Assembly (NCBI GenBank): GCA_003221515.1 | Contig: QHSI01000143.1 | Span: 1 to 47,334, forward strand | Length of the DNA stretch: 47,334 bases | Direction: 5' to 3' | Origin: Candidatus Rokuibacteriota bacterium | GTDB lineage: Bacteria; Methylomirabilota; Methylomirabilia; Rokubacteriales; CSP1-6 | In this document: positions 46,854 to 47,334 of the stretch, one piece after another | How positions within the stretch are numbered: the first letter of the stretch is position 1 | Layout: every line of letters starts with the position of its first letter | Position numbers and translations under genes: made by a program | Notes under the pieces: model-generated | What the model was told of the DNA's origin: nothing | Seen by the model: the letters and a program-made list of their open reading frames with translations, nothing else | Database searches by the model: none

Positions 46854-47334
46854 ATGACGCCGACGTCACGTGTACGATTCGAACCCGTCGAGGGCGCCGA
46901 GCGCGTCTTCACGCCGGCCTTCAACGAGCTCCTGGCCACGCTTCACGATCGACTGCACGCGCGCGCGCTGAAGCTGCGCGCCGAGCGCGTGCGCATGCTC
47001 GCCGACGCCCACGCCGGTCGAGGTCCGGCGCCGCTGCCGCCTAGCGAGGCCACCACCGGCACCTGGAAGGTCCCGACGGTTCCCGAGGAGCTCAAGAAGC
47101 CGGGCATCGAGATTTCCGGCCCCTGCTCGATCACGTCGATGTTCATCAACGCGCTCAATCCCGGGCCCGAGGGCGAGCGCGCCGAGGGCGATCTGGACGA
47201 CGACGAGGACTCGGGCGGTCATCGTCTCGTCGACACCGTACGCGCGGCCCTCAATCGTCTGGCCGCCGTGAACCGCGAGCTCTACTTCAACGACACCGAG
47301 CGGAAGCGCGAATACAAGGTGGCGCCGGGCGAGC
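46854..47334 (+). CDS. Malate synthase, N-terminal part (cut by window edge)
   Basis: The first 160 residues run off the window. The run GPCSITSMFINALNPGP, followed by AEGDLDDDEDSGGHRLVDTV and LNRLAAVNRELYF, is characteristic of a malate synthase/aldolase-type family. It condenses glyoxylate with acetyl-CoA to malate. Together with the isocitrate lyase-like gene at the other end of the window this suggests a glyoxylate shunt. ATG 46854 is the best start. Confidence 0.8.
   Translation, partial: MTPTSRVRFEPVEGAERVFTPAFNELLATLHDRLHARALKLRAERVRMLADAHAGRGPAPLPPSEATTGTWKVPTVPEELKKPGIEISGPCSITSMFINALNPGPEGERAEGDLDDDEDSGGHRLVDTVRAALNRLAAVNRELYFNDTERKREYKVAPGE

Noticed and set aside
1-47334. tRNA, rRNA, CRISPR arrays, IS elements or attachment sites
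   Set aside because: No repeats with regular spacers, no transposase motifs and no cloverleaf or rRNA-like sequence were recognised by eye.

Overview
The window is GC-rich, densely packed and entirely bacterial in style. No rRNA, tRNA, CRISPR array or insertion sequence was seen. The gene content suggests an uncultured soil or subsurface bacterium able to gain energy from reduced sulfur: a Sox system, a flavocytochrome-c-like sulfide dehydrogenase, hopanoid synthesis, Mla lipid transport and a probable selenoprotein. This mix and the base composition would fit the Rokubacteria/Methylomirabilota group, but that is inference; no phylogenetic marker was analysed.

Layout. (1) 1-3145: tail of an M20 peptidase, an NTF2/SnoaL-like protein, a Zn-ribbon plus isocitrate lyase-family pair, and a divergent LysR regulator sharing an intergenic region with a perfect 12-bp inverted repeat. 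(2) 3150-7805: thiosulfate oxidation. On the minus strand run soxY, soxZ, a 43-codon soxA remnant, soxB and a TlpA-like thioredoxin whose first redox cysteine is an in-frame TGA followed by a SECIS-like hairpin. Divergent to them is a SoxX-SoxA fusion with three CxxCH sites. (3) 7831-10503: a YyaL-type thioredoxin-domain protein and an orphan substrate-binding protein preceded by a 21-codon leader ORF. (4) 10525-20208: a seven-gene minus-strand sulfur operon running from persulfide dioxygenase-rhodanese through a YeeE/TsuA transporter, FccB, diheme cytochrome c and TauE to a fused FeS/NrfD subunit and a SoeA/PsrA-like molybdoenzyme. (5) 20254-23782: an EF-G paralogue, threonine synthase and a truncated Uma2-like gene.

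(6) 23783-41870: a large bidirectional lipid locus. Leftward is a chain of ten genes, nearly all overlapping at their start/stop codons: cruF-like, hpnH, unknown, hpnG, hpnA, hpnD, two Zn-alcohol dehydrogenases, PagL-like lipid A deacylase and ispH. Rightward are squalene-hopene cyclase, mlaE, mlaF, mlaD, mlaC, a phosphonopyruvate/sulfopyruvate decarboxylase-like enzyme, inositol-3-phosphate synthase and an HpnN-like RND exporter. The two arms start only 44 bases apart. (7) 41898-47334: a stand-alone molybdopterin oxidoreductase, a BT1/MFS transporter, an alkylsulfatase-like metallo-beta-lactamase protein, a small unknown and the start of malate synthase.

How it fits together. Sox plus sulfide/persulfide/sulfite enzymes would take thiosulfate and sulfide toward sulfate and feed electrons through c-type cytochromes and a NrfD-type membrane anchor. 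IspH supplies isoprenoid precursors; HpnD and Shc make squalene and hopene; HpnH, HpnG and HpnA elaborate the side chain; HpnN and Mla could move hopanoids or phospholipids to the outer membrane. Isocitrate lyase-family and malate synthase genes at the two ends suggest a glyoxylate shunt. The most unusual items are the probable selenocysteine thioredoxin in the sox operon, the relic soxA bridging soxZ and soxB beside a SoxXA fusion, and repeated use of non-ATG start/stop overlaps and mini-ORFs for apparent translational coupling.
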